From: Conexibacter sp.
Lineage (GTDB): Bacteria; Actinomycetota; Thermoleophilia; Solirubrobacterales; Solirubrobacteraceae
Assembly (NCBI GenBank): GCA_025964215.1
Contig: JAOPZG010000624.1
Location: 1-6,446, forward strand
Length of the DNA stretch: 6,446 bases
Reading direction: 5' to 3'
Shown: in pieces, positions 1 through 5,374 of the stretch
Position numbering within the stretch: the stretch's first letter is position 1
Layout of the letters: every line of letters starts with the position of its first letter
Program-made: the position numbers and the translations under genes
The notes under the pieces: generated by a model
What the model saw: the letters and a program-made list of their open reading frames with translations, nothing else
What the model was told of the DNA's origin: nothing
The model's database searches: none

Positions 1-362
1 GCGCCACCGCGCGAGGACGTGGGTGTGCGCGCGGCCTGCTCGCGCCGCGCCGCCGCATGGCGTTGGTGCCGCGCCACAGCCGTGCGGGACGCGCGCGTGG
101 ACGCCGCCACCGGCACCGCCGGCAGCGTCGTCACCGCGACTGTCCGCCGGATCCCGGCGCGCCCGCGACCACCGGCGCCACCACCGACACCAGCGCCATC
201 CGCCAGCTCAGTCGAGCCCACGACCTCGGGCCCGCGCGCTCGCACATCCGGCCAGCCGTGGAACGCCAACGCGGCCGAAAGCACCGCGAGCATGATCCCG
301 CCCGCGGCGATGACGGAGCCCGAAGCCCCGACCACGCCGACAAAAGCCCGCAAGAAGCGCAT
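1..362 (-). CDS. Hypothetical single-span membrane protein, partial (C-terminus beyond left edge)
   Basis: I do not recognise a function. The minus-strand frame opens with ATG at 362 and stays open to base 1, giving 120 codons with no stop, so the gene is cut by the window edge. The protein starts MRFLRAFVGVVGASG. Residues 7-34 form one strongly hydrophobic segment, which ends in AFHGWPD at 33-39. After that come a Gly-rich stretch (about 56-66) and an Arg/Ala/Thr-rich, probably disordered tail. A basic N-terminus followed by a single span suggests a membrane-anchored protein with a low-complexity extramembrane part; which side of the membrane the tail faces is not certain. The AFxGWP motif after the span recalls small hypothetical proteins of Solirubrobacterales, but this is recollection only. 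No good Shine-Dalgarno sequence precedes the ATG, and TTG three codons in is an alternative start. The other frames here are Arg/Pro-rich and lack a hydrophobic segment, which favours this one. Confidence 0.6.
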   Translation of the reverse strand, partial: MRFLRAFVGVVGASGSVIAAGGIMLAVLSAALAFHGWPDVRARGPEVVGSTELADGAGVGGGAGGRGRAGIRRTVAVTTLPAVPVAASTRASRTAVARHQRHAAARREQAARTPTSSRGG

Positions 363-432
363 TCGGGGTCCGCATCGGTCGGTCCCGAACGAACCTTGAG
401 GTCAGCAGCTGGACATGCAGCGCCCACCGCAA

Positions 433-477
433 GGGGTCAGACCCCTTGAGTCGCGGGGACTCAAGGGGTCTGACCCC
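433..477. repeat. Perfect 20-bp inverted repeat with nested GGGGTC-N-GACCCC palindromes (REP-like hairpin or terminator)
   Basis: Bases 433-452 are exactly complementary in inverted order to 458-477, leaving a 5-nt loop (GCGGG). Each arm is also a small palindrome: AAGGGGTC-A-GACCCCTT at 431-447 (8-bp arms, 1-nt centre) and GGGGTC-T-GACCCC at 465-477 (6-bp arms). The inner part GAGTC/GACTC (448-452 and 458-462) pairs as well. The element can therefore fold as one long hairpin or as three small ones. It begins 3 nt past the stop codon of the minus-strand gene at 481-1101 and could terminate its transcript, although no T-tract follows. The GGGGTC-N-GACCCC core resembles dispersed palindromes I recall from many bacterial genomes, some of them near REP-associated Y1 transposases. 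No transposase is present here. The rest of the 118-bp gap (363-480) shows nothing else I can support. Confidence 0.85.
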
Positions 478-480
478 CTG

Positions 481-1101
481 CTAGCCGTCGGCGCGGCCCG
501 GGTTGTCCGGGCCCGCGATCGTCGCGTTCGGCCGCTGGTCCGGGTCGACGCGCTTGATCATCGCCGGCTCGTCGGTGCGGACGAGGACGCAGAAGTCCCG
601 CCGCGGGTCCGGCCCCGGGTAGCACGTGCGGAACAGGCTCGGCCCGGCCTGCCAGGTGTCGGAGTCGTGCAGCGGCAGGTACCGCGCCGGCGCCCGGTGC
701 GCGGCGAAGACGCGCGACTCGCGGATGACCGACGACAGGCGGCCGTCGTTCGCCCGCAGCGCCGGCCGGTGCGCCACCCCGCCGACGATCAACAACGCGC
801 ACAACGCCACCAGCCCGACCGTCCCCGCCTGGTCGGCGGCGACCTCGCGCGGCAGGTGCGGCCGCCGGCGCCGGATGACCCAGCCGCCCATCCGCGGGAT
901 CGTCGCGACCACGATCAGGTTCAGCAGCCCGGCCGCCAGCACGCAGCCGAGCAGGTTCGCGCGGCCGCCGGAGAACGGCAGGCGCGCGAGGACGACGGCA
1001 TCCACGACCGTCAGGACCGCGAAGGCCGGCCACTGCCACGCGCCGCTCAACCGCCAGCGCAGGCGGGAGCGCCACACGGCGATCGCCTGACGTTCGGCCA
1101 C
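481..1101 (-). CDS. Hypothetical three-span membrane protein (206 aa)
   Basis: I do not recognise a function. The chosen start is GTG at 1101, giving VAERQAIAVWRSRLRWRL; the stop is TAG at 483-481. Three hydrophobic segments lie at about residues 22-42, 49-69 and 92-111. Arg-rich stretches before the first span (11-17) and after the second (77-80) are consistent with a cytoplasmic N-terminus and cytoplasmic loop, which would put the roughly 95-residue C-terminal part outside. That part carries two cysteines (C160 in RTCYPG and C171 in DFCVLV) that could form a disulfide. Its tail is rich in Asp, Pro and Asn. The frame continues upstream without a stop, antisense to lipB, so the start is a judgement. 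GTG 1101 was chosen because the sequence before it is compositionally unlike a protein N-terminus and overlaps the divergent gene. The opposite strand is also open here but codes only Arg/Pro-rich sequence. The gene is divergent from lipB and followed at once by the strong hairpin at 433-477. Confidence 0.72.
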   Translation of the reverse strand: MAERQAIAVWRSRLRWRLSGAWQWPAFAVLTVVDAVVLARLPFSGGRANLLGCVLAAGLLNLIVVATIPRMGGWVIRRRRPHLPREVAADQAGTVGLVALCALLIVGGVAHRPALRANDGRLSSVIRESRVFAAHRAPARYLPLHDSDTWQAGPSLFRTCYPGPDPRRDFCVLVRTDEPAMIKRVDPDQRPNATIAGPDNPGRADG

Positions 1102-1182
1102 GGCCCGAGTCTCGCACGCGCGGCGAGTCGCGCAGCGCCGAGCTCCGAGGCGACCGCAGCCGTGTGGCACCATCTGGTGACC
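1102..1182. promoter_or_regulatory. Divergent intergenic region between the 206-aa membrane protein gene and lipB
   Basis: The two flanking genes start about 80 bp apart and face away from each other, so promoters for both must lie here or just inside the coding regions. I cannot point to a convincing -35/-10 pair on either strand. A 12-bp palindrome, CACCA-TC-TGGTG, occupies 1168-1179 just before the preferred lipB start. It could be an operator half-site pair or chance in this GC-rich DNA. GAGG at 1147-1150 would be a distant Shine-Dalgarno for an alternative lipB start at GTG 1162. No clear ribosome binding site precedes 1183, so leaderless or weakly led translation is possible. Confidence 0.4.
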
Positions 1183-1884
1183 GTGGATCTCTGGACCGTG
1201 CACCTGGGTCGCGTGCCCTACGCCGACGCGCTCGCGCTCCAGCACCGCGTGCGCGCCGCGCGCCAGGCCGGCGCGATCCCGGACACCCTCCTGCTCCTCG
1301 AGCACCCGCCCGTCTACACGCGCGGCCGCCGCAGCGACCCGGGCGAGCTGCCGTTCGCCCCGGAGTGGTACGCCGAGCGCGGCATCGAGATCGCCGACGT
1401 CGACCGCGGCGGCAAGGTCACCTACCACGGCCCCGGCCAGCTCGTGGGCTACCCGATCGTCGGCGTGACCGACGTGATGGCCTTCGTCGAGCAGCTCGAG
1501 CAGGTGATGGTGGACGCCCTGCGCGAGGAGGGGATCGAGGCCCGCGGCCGCGCCGCCGACGGCCGCGACTTCACCGGCGTCTGGGTCGGCGAGCGCAAGA
1601 TCGGCTCGATCGGCCTGCACATCTCCCACGGCGTGACGATGCACGGCCTGAGCCTCAACGTCGACAACGACCTCGCGCCCTTCGACTGGGTCGTCGCCTG
1701 CGGCCTCGGCGGCGTCGCCGCGACCTCCGTGCAACAGGAGACCGGACGCGCCGGGCGCCTCGATTGCGTCCGCCGCCGCGTCGCCCTCGGCCTCGCGCAG
1801 GCGCTCGACCACCGCCAGCGCCTCGTCACCCCCCAGGCGCTCGAGCGGGCCCTCGAAGCGCCGAAGCCATCGCCCGTCGGCTGA
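1183..1884 (+). CDS. lipB: Octanoyl-[acyl-carrier-protein]:protein N-octanoyltransferase LipB
   Basis: LipB moves the octanoyl group from octanoyl-ACP to a lysine on lipoyl domains (pyruvate, 2-oxoglutarate and branched-chain dehydrogenase E2 subunits, and GcvH). It acts in the cytoplasm and is the first step of endogenous lipoate synthesis. The family hallmarks are present in order: LLEHPPVYTRGRRS near the N-terminus, the signature RGGKVTYHGPGQLVGYP, the catalytic lysine at K139 (GERKIGSIG), and the catalytic cysteine at C173 (VVACGLGG), after the HGLSLNVDNDL segment. The length of 233 residues is slightly above the usual 210-230. The frame is open far upstream, so the start had to be chosen. 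GTG 1183 gives VDLWTVHLGRVPYADAL, which matches where family members begin; GTG 1177 and GTG 1162 are alternatives adding 2 or 7 residues. The catalytic residues match the Lys/Cys dyad known from the Mycobacterium tuberculosis enzyme. lipA follows two genes downstream on the same strand. Confidence 0.95.
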   Translation: MDLWTVHLGRVPYADALALQHRVRAARQAGAIPDTLLLLEHPPVYTRGRRSDPGELPFAPEWYAERGIEIADVDRGGKVTYHGPGQLVGYPIVGVTDVMAFVEQLEQVMVDALREEGIEARGRAADGRDFTGVWVGERKIGSIGLHISHGVTMHGLSLNVDNDLAPFDWVVACGLGGVAATSVQQETGRAGRLDCVRRRVALGLAQALDHRQRLVTPQALERALEAPKPSPVG

Positions 1885-1904
1885 CTTCCAGCCCATCCGG
1901 TCAA

Positions 1905-1935
1905 GTCCGCGTGCGGACCGGTCGATCCGGACCGG
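1905..1935. repeat. Short inverted and direct repeats in the lipB to M50-like gap
   Basis: The 55-bp gap 1885-1939 contains a perfect 6-bp inverted repeat, GTCCGC-GT-GCGGAC at 1905-1918, and the 8-bp direct repeat CGGACCGG at 1914-1921 and 1928-1935 (14-bp period). An upstream CCGGTC at 1897-1902 can pair instead with GACCGG at 1916-1921, so alternative folds exist. This could be a weak attenuator, an operator for the downstream gene, or chance: short CG-rich repeats are common at this base composition. No T-tract follows. Confidence 0.3.
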
Positions 1936-1939
1936 AGCC

Positions 1940-2398
1940 ATGGACGGCACCTTGCGCATCCTCCTCGTCATCGTCGCGGCCACGGTGCCCGCGGCGCTCA
2001 TCCACGAACTGGGCCGCGCCGCCGCCGCCCTCGCGCTGACCAAGGGCCGCGTCTGCGTCCTGCTCGGCGCCGGTCCCCCGCTCTTCAGCATCCGGATCGG
2101 CCGCCTGCTGATCGGCCCGACCCGGAGCTGGCTGTGGGGCGGCGAGTGCCTGCACTCCCCCACGACCTCGCGCCGGCGCCAGACCGCGATCCTGCTCACC
2201 GGACCGCTCGCCGGCGACCTCGCGTTCCTCGTCGCCGTCGCGCTCGCGATCACCTGGCACGGCGGCCCGACCCAGCACGCGCTGACCCAGCTCGGGCTCT
2301 TCGTCTTCGGCCTCGTCGCGCTCGTGCGCTCCAGCGCGGACCTCGTGCGCGCGCACGGCTTCAAGCCGGCGCCCGAGCCGGCCACGACCGCTCGGTAG
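1940..2398 (+). CDS. Membrane protein resembling a degenerate M50 (site-2 protease type) metallopeptidase
   Basis: This 152-residue membrane protein has hydrophobic segments at about 5-21, 83-105 and 114-130. At the end of the first segment it carries IHELGR (H22, E23, R26), which matches the M50 zinc motif HExxH except that the second histidine is arginine. The following LTKGRVCVLLGAGPPLFSIRIG resembles the stretch after HExxH in M50 proteins (gene-family knowledge), and LTGPLAGDLAF (86-96) resembles their GPLAN segment. No (N/D)PDG-type third zinc ligand is visible, and the protein is shorter than active M50 proteases. I therefore infer a non-catalytic relative or remnant rather than a protease. 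An unrelated membrane protein with a chance HELG remains possible. ATG 1940 is preceded by GGAG at 1934-1937, only 2 nt away, so ribosome binding is not textbook. The gene sits 55 nt after lipB and 13 nt before lipA, probably in the same transcript as lipA. Confidence 0.68.
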   Translation: MDGTLRILLVIVAATVPAALIHELGRAAAALALTKGRVCVLLGAGPPLFSIRIGRLLIGPTRSWLWGGECLHSPTTSRRRQTAILLTGPLAGDLAFLVAVALAITWHGGPTQHALTQLGLFVFGLVALVRSSADLVRAHGFKPAPEPATTAR

Positions 2399-2411
2399 CC
2401 TACGGACGGCG

Positions 2412-3410
2412 ATGGCCGCCGAACCGACGACGCCCGAGCGCGAGCACAAGACCCGCTCCCGCTCCAACCCCGGTGGGATGGACGTGCTGAAGGTCCTCGG
2501 ACCCGACGTCCTCGACATCCGCGAGCGCAAGCCGAAGTGGTTCAAGGTCCCCATGCCCGGCGGGCCGAAGTACCGCGAGCTCAAGACGAAGATCGCCGAC
2601 GACAACCTCCACACCGTCTGCCAGGAAGCAGCCTGCCCGAACATCGGCGAGTGCTGGGAGCGCGGCACCGCGACGTTCATGATCCTCGGCGACACGTGCA
2701 CGCGCCGCTGCGGCTTCTGCCACGTCAAGACCGGCAAGCCGACCTGGAACGACCCGCTGGAGCCCGCCCGCGTCGCCCGCCAGGTCGCGCGCATGGGCCT
2801 GCGCCACGCGGTCATCACGAGCGTCGACCGCGACGACATGCCCGACAAGGGCGCGCACGCGTTCGTCGGCGTCATCCGCCAGATCCGCCGCCAAGCGCCC
2901 AAGTGCAAGGTCGAGGTCCTCACCCCGGACTTCCAGGGCCTGGACATGCCGCTCGCCAAGGTCATCGCCGAGCGCCCCGACGTCTTCAACCACAACGTCG
3001 AGGTCGCCCCGCGCCTCTACCCGATCGCCCGCCGCGGCTCGACGTGGGAGCGCTCGCTGCGCGTCCTGGAGACCGCGAAGGAGCTGGGCGGCGAGCAGGT
3101 CGTCACCAAGTCCGGGCTGATGGTCGGCCTCGGCGAGTCCTTCGACGAGATGGTCGACGCGCTCGGCCAGCTGCGCGAGCACGACGTCCAGGTCATCACG
3201 ATCGGCCAGTACCTGCGGCCGACCGAGCGCCACCTGCCGCTCGTCCGCTACTGGCACCCCGACGAGTTCGACGCGCTCGCCGCCGCCGGCATGGCGATGG
3301 GCTTCGACCACGTGGCCGCCGGCCCGCTGGTGCGCAGCTCCTACCACGCCGACGAGCACGTGCCGCAGCCCGAGCCGGGCATCGGGCCGCTCGCCGCAGC
3401 CGCAAGCTAG
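2412..3410 (+). CDS. lipA: Lipoyl synthase LipA (radical SAM, two [4Fe-4S] clusters)
   Basis: LipA inserts two sulfur atoms at C6 and C8 of the protein-bound octanoyl chain, using S-adenosylmethionine and sacrificing its auxiliary iron-sulfur cluster; it completes lipoate synthesis after LipB. All cluster ligands are present. The auxiliary motif CX4CX5C is C70, C75, C81 (CQEAACPNIGEC). The radical SAM motif CX3CX2C is C96, C100, C103 (CTRRCGFC). The C-terminal RSSY motif at 308-311 supplies the serine ligand of the auxiliary cluster. Other conserved blocks are ATFMILGDTCTRRC, VITSVDRDD, LTPDFQG and MVGLGE. The length of 332 residues is normal. ATG 2412 was chosen; it adds a charged tail of about 22 residues before MDVLKVLGPD, and ATG 2478 is a possible later start but GGTGGG lies directly against it with no spacing. 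The gene lies 13 nt after the M50-like gene and 14 nt before the rhomboid gene. Confidence 0.97.
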   Translation: MAAEPTTPEREHKTRSRSNPGGMDVLKVLGPDVLDIRERKPKWFKVPMPGGPKYRELKTKIADDNLHTVCQEAACPNIGECWERGTATFMILGDTCTRRCGFCHVKTGKPTWNDPLEPARVARQVARMGLRHAVITSVDRDDMPDKGAHAFVGVIRQIRRQAPKCKVEVLTPDFQGLDMPLAKVIAERPDVFNHNVEVAPRLYPIARRGSTWERSLRVLETAKELGGEQVVTKSGLMVGLGESFDEMVDALGQLREHDVQVITIGQYLRPTERHLPLVRYWHPDEFDALAAAGMAMGFDHVAAGPLVRSSYHADEHVPQPEPGIGPLAAAAS

Positions 3411-3424
3411 ATTCACGCGGGCCC

Positions 3425-4189
3425 TTGATCCCGCTCCGCGACAACATCCCGACGCTGCGGTTCCCGGCGATCACGATCCTGCTGATCGTCGCCAACGTGC
3501 TGGCCTACTTCGTCTGGCAGCGCGGCGGGATCCTGCACGGGCCGCCCGACCACAACGTCATCGACTACGGCTGGATCCCGTACGAGATCAAGCATCCCGG
3601 CCAGCAGTGCATCGCCCAGGGCCAGGGGATCGCGTGCGGCGACGTGCCCGGCCAGCCGCCGGTGCTCGAGACGGCGTTCACCTCGATGTTCATGCACGGC
3701 TCGATCCTGCACCTCGCCGGCAACATGCTCTTTCTCTGGATCTTCGGCAACAACGTCGAGGACAGCATGGGCAAGCCCAAGTTCATCGTCTTCTACCTGC
3801 TCGGCGGCCTCGCGGCGCTCGCCGGCCAGACCTTGGTCGCCTCCGGCGCCGGGAACGCCGCCCCGCTGGTCGGCGCCTCGGGCGCCATCGCCGCCGTGCT
3901 CGGCGGCTACATCGTGCTCTACCCCCGCGCCCGCGTCCTGACGTTGTTCTTCATCATCCTGTTCTTCACCATCATCGAGATCCCGGCGATGGTCGTGCTC
4001 GGCATCTGGTTCGTCGAGCAGCTCCTCTTCGGCGCCTGGGGCCTGAGCGACCCGACGGGCGGGGGCGGCGGCGTCGCCTACTTCGCCCACATCGGCGGCT
4101 TCGTCTTCGGGCTGCTGCTGATCCGCGTCTTCGCCCACCGCAAGAACCCCGGCTACCCGCCGCGCCCGGCCAGCGCCATGGCGGCGTGA
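3425..4189 (+). CDS. Rhomboid family intramembrane serine protease
   Basis: Rhomboids cleave transmembrane segments of substrate proteins within the lipid bilayer. This 254-residue protein has about six hydrophobic segments: roughly 14-31, 95-111, 119-138, 150-166, 172-199 and 220-236. The catalytic serine is S152 in GASGAIAAVLGGY and its partner is H222 in FAHIGGFVFGLLL. H96 and N100 in HLAGNMLFLW match the oxyanion-side His and Asn of the family, so the protein should be active. The loop between spans 1 and 2 (about 32-94) is long and holds two cysteines (C62, C71), outside the membrane if the topology is the usual one. The start is TTG 3425, giving (M)IPLRDNIPT, which matches the common N-terminus of actinobacterial homologues. 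No ATG or GTG occurs near it in frame, and lipA ends 14 nt upstream. Natural substrates cannot be read from the sequence. The small membrane protein starts 4 nt after its stop. Confidence 0.92.
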   Translation: MIPLRDNIPTLRFPAITILLIVANVLAYFVWQRGGILHGPPDHNVIDYGWIPYEIKHPGQQCIAQGQGIACGDVPGQPPVLETAFTSMFMHGSILHLAGNMLFLWIFGNNVEDSMGKPKFIVFYLLGGLAALAGQTLVASGAGNAAPLVGASGAIAAVLGGYIVLYPRARVLTLFFIILFFTIIEIPAMVVLGIWFVEQLLFGAWGLSDPTGGGGGVAYFAHIGGFVFGLLLIRVFAHRKNPGYPPRPASAMAA

Positions 4190-4193
4190 GCGC

Positions 4194-4367
4194 GTGGACC
4201 CCCGCCCCATCCTGCTCGGCGCGCTCCTGCTCGTCCTCGTGCTCGGCGGGCTGACGGTCTACGTCGCGATCCGCAACGGCCCCGACGTGCTGACCGTGCT
4301 CTCGATCATCATCCTCGCGATGCTCGGGTCCGGGATCTTCGGAGCGCTGAAGGAGCCGCCGCGGTGA
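4194..4367 (+). CDS. Small two-span membrane protein (57 aa), function unknown
   Basis: I do not recognise a described function. GTG 4194 opens a 57-residue frame (MDPRPILLGALLLV if GTG is read as Met) that ends with TGA at 4365-4367. It contains two hydrophobic segments, about 6-26 and 32-50, joined by a short RNGPD turn and followed by ALKEPPR. This is a helical hairpin with both ends probably on the same side. Support for it being a real gene is positional: it starts 4 nt after the rhomboid stop, and its own stop overlaps the carboxypeptidase start as GTGA (4364-4367). It fills exactly the space between the two genes, and the frame is hydrophobic whereas the alternatives are Arg/Pro-rich. 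GGCG repeats around 4181-4186 may serve as the ribosome binding site, although translation by re-initiation from the rhomboid is also plausible. It could assist or be a substrate of a neighbour, but nothing in the sequence proves this. Confidence 0.75.
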   Translation: MDPRPILLGALLLVLVLGGLTVYVAIRNGPDVLTVLSIIILAMLGSGIFGALKEPPR

Positions 4368-5308
4368 GGCGCGCAGCGATCCTCGTCGTCGCGCTGCTGG
4401 CGCTCCTCGCCGCCGGCTGCGGGACGAGCGACAGCGGCACGTCGACGAGCAAGATCGACGGCGGCGCGCCCGACGCGCCGCTGCAGGCCGCCAACGGCCC
4501 GGTCGCCCCCGCCGCCGCGACCTCGCCGCTGACGCTCGCGCTGACCGGCGCGCCCGATCCCGTCCAGATCCGCTTCGGCCACCAGCCGCGCAGCGGGCTG
4601 CTGTTCGACCTCGACACCGGCCGCGTCCTCTGGCGCAAGGACCCGACGCGGATCCTGCCGATCGCGTCCGTGACGAAGATCATGACCGCGCTCGTGGTGG
4701 CCGACCGCGTGCCGCAGGGCTCGAAGGTCCGGATCACCAAGGAGGCGCTGGCCTACCAGGGCTCCGGCGTCGGCGTCCTGCCGAAGAACAAGTGGATCGG
4801 CGTCTCGGCGATGCTCTACGGCCTGCTGCTGCCCTCGGGCAACGACGCGGCGATCGCGCTGGCCCAGCGCGCCGGCAAGACGGTCCCGGGCTTCGTCGCG
4901 ATGATGAACGCGCGCGCCTCCTCGATGGGCCTGAGCTGCACGCGCTACTCGACGCCGAGCGGCTTCACCGACCGCGGCAACCACTCGTGCGCCGCCGACC
5001 TGGCCGTCGAGGCGCGCGCGCTGCTCGACGAGCCGCGGCTGGCGAAGATCGTCGGCCACCGCCAGGCGATCCTGCCGTTCCCGATCAAGGGCGGCAAGCT
5101 CTACCTCTACAACCACAACCCGCTGCTGCTCCAGCGCTACCCCGGCACGCTCGGGGTCAAGACCGGCTTCACCGACGCCGCCGGCCGCTGCCTCGTCGCG
5201 GCGGTCAAGCGGGACGGCCACCGCCTCGGCGTCGTGCTGCTGCACTCGCCGGATCCCGGCGGGCAAGCCGAGAAGCTCTTCGACCGCGGCTTCCGCGCCA
5301 TCTCCTGA
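4364..5308 (+). CDS. Lipoprotein D-alanyl-D-alanine carboxypeptidase (peptidase S11, low-molecular-weight PBP)
   Basis: The enzyme removes the terminal D-alanine from peptidoglycan pentapeptides outside the cell membrane and thereby limits cross-linking. All three active-site motifs of the penicillin-binding fold are present: SVTK (S102 nucleophile, K105), SGN (158-160) and KTG (266-268, in LGVKTGFTDAAGRC). The block just before the first motif, SGLLFDLDTGRVLWRKDPTRILPIA, is typical of S11. The N-terminus is a lipoprotein signal: Arg-Arg, a hydrophobic core, then LLAAGC with the lipidated cysteine at C19. A Ser/Ala/Pro-rich linker (about 20-70) follows. At 314 residues it lacks the C-terminal beta-sandwich domain and amphipathic anchor of PBP5-type enzymes, so the lipid probably does the anchoring. 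GTG 4364 overlaps the preceding stop by 4 nt, indicating translational coupling. DacF-like members of the family may regulate sporulation or wall maturation; nothing here specifies that. Confidence 0.93.
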   Translation: MRRAAILVVALLALLAAGCGTSDSGTSTSKIDGGAPDAPLQAANGPVAPAAATSPLTLALTGAPDPVQIRFGHQPRSGLLFDLDTGRVLWRKDPTRILPIASVTKIMTALVVADRVPQGSKVRITKEALAYQGSGVGVLPKNKWIGVSAMLYGLLLPSGNDAAIALAQRAGKTVPGFVAMMNARASSMGLSCTRYSTPSGFTDRGNHSCAADLAVEARALLDEPRLAKIVGHRQAILPFPIKGGKLYLYNHNPLLLQRYPGTLGVKTGFTDAAGRCLVAAVKRDGHRLGVVLLHSPDPGGQAEKLFDRGFRAIS

Positions 5309-5350
5309 GCCGGAGCTCGGAGACGTGTCCGTCCGGGGTGAAGCTCCGGC
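5309..5350 (+). terminator. Candidate hairpin terminator after the carboxypeptidase gene
   Basis: GCCGGAGCT at 5309-5317 starts directly after the TGA stop and is a perfect 9-bp inverted match to AGCTCCGGC at 5342-5350. The 24-nt loop can form a further 4-bp stem (CGGA 5318-5321 with TCCG 5328-5331). No T-run follows, which is common for GC-rich actinobacterial terminators but leaves the call uncertain. The 66-bp gap 5309-5374 otherwise holds only the upstream region of the GAF-PAS gene. Confidence 0.42.
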
Positions 5351-5374
5351 CCGATCCTGCCGACCAACGAGTCG

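Noticed and set aside
19..449. Several plus-strand open frames in the first 450 bases.
   Set aside because: All are Arg/Pro/Ala-rich with no motif. The minus-strand frame from 362 has a coherent membrane segment instead.
433..477. Possible CRISPR repeat or attachment site.
   Set aside because: Only one unit is present, with no spacer periodicity, no integrase and no tRNA nearby.
415..1182. An open plus-strand frame that would extend LipB by 256 residues at its N-terminus.
   Set aside because: The extension is Arg/Pro/Ala-rich, reads straight through the hairpin at 433-477 and is antisense to the hydrophobic minus-strand gene at 481-1101. LipB homology begins only near VDLW at 1183.
2696..2730. 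The LipA radical SAM motif reads CGFC rather than the CPFC of E. coli, possibly a defect.
   Set aside because: The three cysteines C96, C100 and C103 keep the required spacing, and the residue after the second cysteine varies among LipA proteins.
1901..3416. Long minus-strand open frames antisense to the M50-like gene and lipA.
   Set aside because: The translations have no recognisable motif or hydrophobic pattern, whereas LipA on the plus strand has every iron-sulfur ligand.
2537..3424. An open plus-strand frame that would fuse about 296 residues to the rhomboid N-terminus.
   Set aside because: It is a shifted reading of lipA, rich in Arg and Pro. The rhomboid N-terminus fits TTG 3425.
3413..4210. 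A 265-codon minus-strand open frame opposite the rhomboid gene.
   Set aside because: It is Asp/Glu/Gln/Arg-rich shadow sequence with no domain. The plus strand has the Ser-His rhomboid catalytic pair and six spans.
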